From: Oscillospiraceae bacterium
GTDB taxonomy: Bacteria > Bacillota_A > Clostridia > Oscillospirales > Oscillospiraceae
NCBI GenBank assembly: GCA_021771675.1
Contig: JAETOP010000036.1
Span: 1 to 31,282 of the forward strand
Reading direction: 5' to 3'
DNA: 31,282 nt
The notes below the pieces were generated by a model. That model saw only the letters and a program-made list of their open reading frames with translations. It had not been told where the DNA came from and ran no database searches. The position numbers and the translations under genes are program-made. Shown piece after piece: positions 29,872 through 31,282 of this stretch (position 1 is its first letter; every line of letters begins with the position of its first letter).

Positions 29872-30662
29872 CACTGAACCACATCTCCATCACCTTTGCC
29901 CCTGGCACCGTCAACGAAAAACGGGCGCTGAACGATTTGAGCCTCCACCTGGCTCCCGGGGATTTCGTCACCGTCCTGGGCTCCAACGGCGCAGGCAAGT
30001 CCACCATGTTCAACGCCATTGCGGGAACCTTCCAGCCGGATACCGGAACTGTGACCCTGGACGGGAAGGACATCACCAGGCTCCCGGACTATAAGCGCAG
30101 TAAATTCATCGGCCGGATGTTCCAGGACCCCCTGAAGGGCACCGCCCCCAACATGACCATCGAAGAAAATCTGGCCCTGGCCTACCTGCGGGCCTCCAAA
30201 TCCCGGTCGCCCTTCTCCATGGTCTCTGCCGCAGAGCGCAGGGAGTTCCGGGAGAAACTGGCCCAGCTGGGACTGGGGCTGGAGGACCGGATGGACACGG
30301 TGGTGGGTCTGCTCTCCGGCGGCCAGCGCCAGGCGCTGACGCTGCTGATGGCTACCCTGGTTACCCCCAAGCTGCTGCTGCTGGATGAGCACACCGCTGC
30401 CCTGGACCCAGCAACGGCAGAAAAGGTGCTGGAGCTGACCAAAAAAATCGTGGCGGAAAACGCCATCACCTGCCTGATGATTACCCACAATGTCCAGTCC
30501 GCCCTCCAGCTGGGCAACCGAACCATTATGATGAAGGATGGCGGGATCGTCCTGGAGCTCTCCGGAGCGCACCGCAGCACCATCACCACCGAGGAGCTGC
30601 TGAAAGCCTTCCACACCCACGGCGTGGACAACGACCGGATTTTGTTCAGCACGGAGGAATAA
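29865..30662 (+). CDS. trpZ: ABC transporter ATP-binding protein, TrpZ-like
   Basis: A 265-aa ATPase with Walker A GSNGAGKST, signature LSGGQRQAL, Walker B LLLLDEHTAALDP and switch MITHN. DEHTAALD, with His after the catalytic Glu, is typical of this importer branch. It energises the TrpX/TrpY pair. The start is fixed by the 7-nt overlap with the permease and GGAGG upstream. It is the last gene of the T-box-controlled operon. Confidence 0.94.
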   Translation: MLTLNHISITFAPGTVNEKRALNDLSLHLAPGDFVTVLGSNGAGKSTMFNAIAGTFQPDTGTVTLDGKDITRLPDYKRSKFIGRMFQDPLKGTAPNMTIEENLALAYLRASKSRSPFSMVSAAERREFREKLAQLGLGLEDRMDTVVGLLSGGQRQALTLLMATLVTPKLLLLDEHTAALDPATAEKVLELTKKIVAENAITCLMITHNVQSALQLGNRTIMMKDGGIVLELSGAHRSTITTEELLKAFHTHGVDNDRILFSTEE

Positions 30663-30796
30663 GCACTTTCCGCCTCAAATGTTCATATCGAAGGACCGTA
30701 TCGACATTGCTTATGCTTAGAGAAAAAATGTTTTAATGAAGCACTCGGATGATCCGTTTTCCGAAATCACGCAGGGTGATTTGTAACACGCTACTA
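30663..30796. other. Intergenic region before the third toxin locus
   Basis: No gene, terminator or repeat clearly visible. Confidence 0.3.
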
Positions 30797-30939
30797 TTGA
30801 CTTTTGACGGAATCTGGGTTATGCTGCACCTGGTACCGTGTAATGCGGTGCCAGGTGCTACCCATACGGTAGGCGGTTAGCCCCTCTTTGCGGGGGCAGC
30901 TTCTTTTGCCCCCGGACGAAAAGAAAGGGGGCGGTGCTT
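30797..30939 (+). promoter_or_regulatory. Promoter and structured leader of toxin 3
   Basis: TTGACT (30797-30802), 17 nt, TATGCT (30820-30825). The transcript would open with a 13-bp hairpin, GCACCTGGTACCG with CGGTGCCAGGTGC (30826-30858). Then comes GGTGCTACCC...GGTTAGCCCC (30854-30884), whose complement is at 31074-31099. A GGGGGC (30892-30897), GCCCCC (30908-30913), GGGGGC Shine-Dalgarno (30927-30932) set allows two exclusive folds, as in loci 1 and 2. Confidence 0.7.
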
Positions 30940-31026
30940 ATGGTTACATATTCAGAGCTGTTTATGTTCTGCGATTTGGTCATTGGCATTATCAGCCTCG
31001 TTATCCTGATAACGAAAAAGAAGTAA
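30940..31026 (+). CDS. Holin-like type I toxin, locus 3
   Basis: A 28-aa peptide starting MVTYSELFMFC, with one membrane helix (about residues 11-24) and ending LITKKK. It shares the T-Y/F-x-x-L-F opening and Lys tail of the toxins at 20275 and 20694, and is a shorter member of the Hol_Tox type. AGGGGG lies about 8 nt before the ATG. The stop codon is at the base of the antisense terminator hairpin, the same geometry as the other two loci but on the opposite strand. Confidence 0.83.
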   Translation: MVTYSELFMFCDLVIGIISLVILITKKK

Positions 31027-31105
31027 TCGCCATACCCCTTCACAAGTTGGCGATTACTTCAAAAACACTCTGAGGGGCTAACCGTCACCGGGTAGCACCT
31101 TTTGT
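31015..31105 (-). ncRNA. Antisense RNA (type I antitoxin) of locus 3
   Basis: Predicted ~90-nt RNA read on the minus strand, starting near 31105 with GGTGCTACCCGGTGACGGTTAGCCCC, the same 5' motif as the toxin mRNA. It ends in a terminator, GAAGTAATCGCC with GGCGATTACTTC (31020-31031 and 31049-31060), followed by TTTTT on this strand only. The terminator overlaps the toxin stop codon, so it can pair with the toxin mRNA 3' end. Confidence 0.78.
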
Positions 31106-31111
31106 ATGTTT

Positions 31112-31140
31112 ATTATACCGCCGCTGTGGCGGATTGTCAA
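31112..31140 (-). promoter_or_regulatory. Antitoxin RNA-3 promoter
   Basis: On the minus strand TTGACA (31135-31140), 17 nt, TATAAT (31112-31117), full consensus, as in the other two loci. Confidence 0.9.
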
Positions 31141-31141
31141 G

Positions 31142-31170
31142 GCTCCGGGCACTGTGCCCGGGGCTTTTTT
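31142..31170 (+). terminator. Terminator of toxin-3 mRNA
   Basis: GCTCCGGGCA with TGCCCGGGGC (one mismatch), loop CTG, then TTTTTT. Being past the antisense promoter, it would give the toxin mRNA a 3' end complementary to its own 5' leader. Confidence 0.82.
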
Positions 31171-31282
31171 ATACTAATTCTTGATAAAAAGATTTAATCA
31201 GCAGCGTAGGGATATTGGCGCAAGACAAGGCAGAGGAACGCAAGCCTATCTGTATGTATGGCAAGTGACGATAACGCCGTAT
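31171..31282. other. Window end, no feature assigned
   Basis: The segment ATACTAATTCTTGATAAAAAG and onward has no gene or clear structure. It could be the edge of another repeat or of a gene beyond the window. Confidence 0.25.

Overview
The window looks like chromosome from a GC-rich Gram-positive gut Clostridia lineage, most like Oscillospiraceae/Oscillospirales. This is an inference from protein style and gene content: a DUF5685 + J-domain pair, a YbiT/YkpA-type ABC-F ATPase, Firmicutes T-box and L-box leaders, an agr quorum-sensing locus, DUF4367/DUF6034-type secreted proteins and a CIRCE box before htpG. No rRNA, tRNA or CRISPR array was seen.

Layout. 1-4078: a DUF5685/J-domain gene pair converges on argS, and the block is flanked by a ~120-bp near-identical inverted repeat with a palindromic core that recurs elsewhere. 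4079-9905: an ABC-F ATPase with a degenerate second ATP site, htpG under a CIRCE operator, and a GH127 beta-L-arabinofuranosidase. 10227-14051: a small zinc-ribbon gene and a complete agr-like peptide quorum-sensing locus. It has agrB and a short agrD on the minus strand. Divergently, it has an XRE regulator, a LytTR response regulator and a GHKL histidine kinase. Paired direct repeats sit at both promoters. 14113-17048: an ECF sigma factor, a DUF4367-type membrane protein, a 40-aa exported peptide and two secreted or membrane proteins, all on the minus strand. 17136-20070: a polar amino-acid ABC transporter behind a lysine riboswitch, so probably a lysine importer.

20112-20937: two tandem type I toxin-antitoxin loci (33-34-aa holin-like toxins with convergent antisense RNAs). 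A third, divergent copy lies at 30797-31164. 21051-26060: an OmpR-type two-component system translationally coupled to a membrane-anchored protein, then two lipoproteins. 26164-27087: an EpsC-type serine acetyltransferase. 27209-30662: a Trp-specifier T-box leader, an 8-codon upstream ORF ending in Trp-stop, and a TrpXYZ-like ABC transporter whose first two genes are separated by a MITE-like repeat.

The signals most worth attention are short features that ordinary gene calling misses: agrD (10629-10778) with its duplicated LytTR-type operators, the three toxin/antisense loci with a shared and covarying RNA architecture, and the Trp-ending upstream ORF between the T-box and the transporter. 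All functional statements are read from sequence alone; no database search was run.
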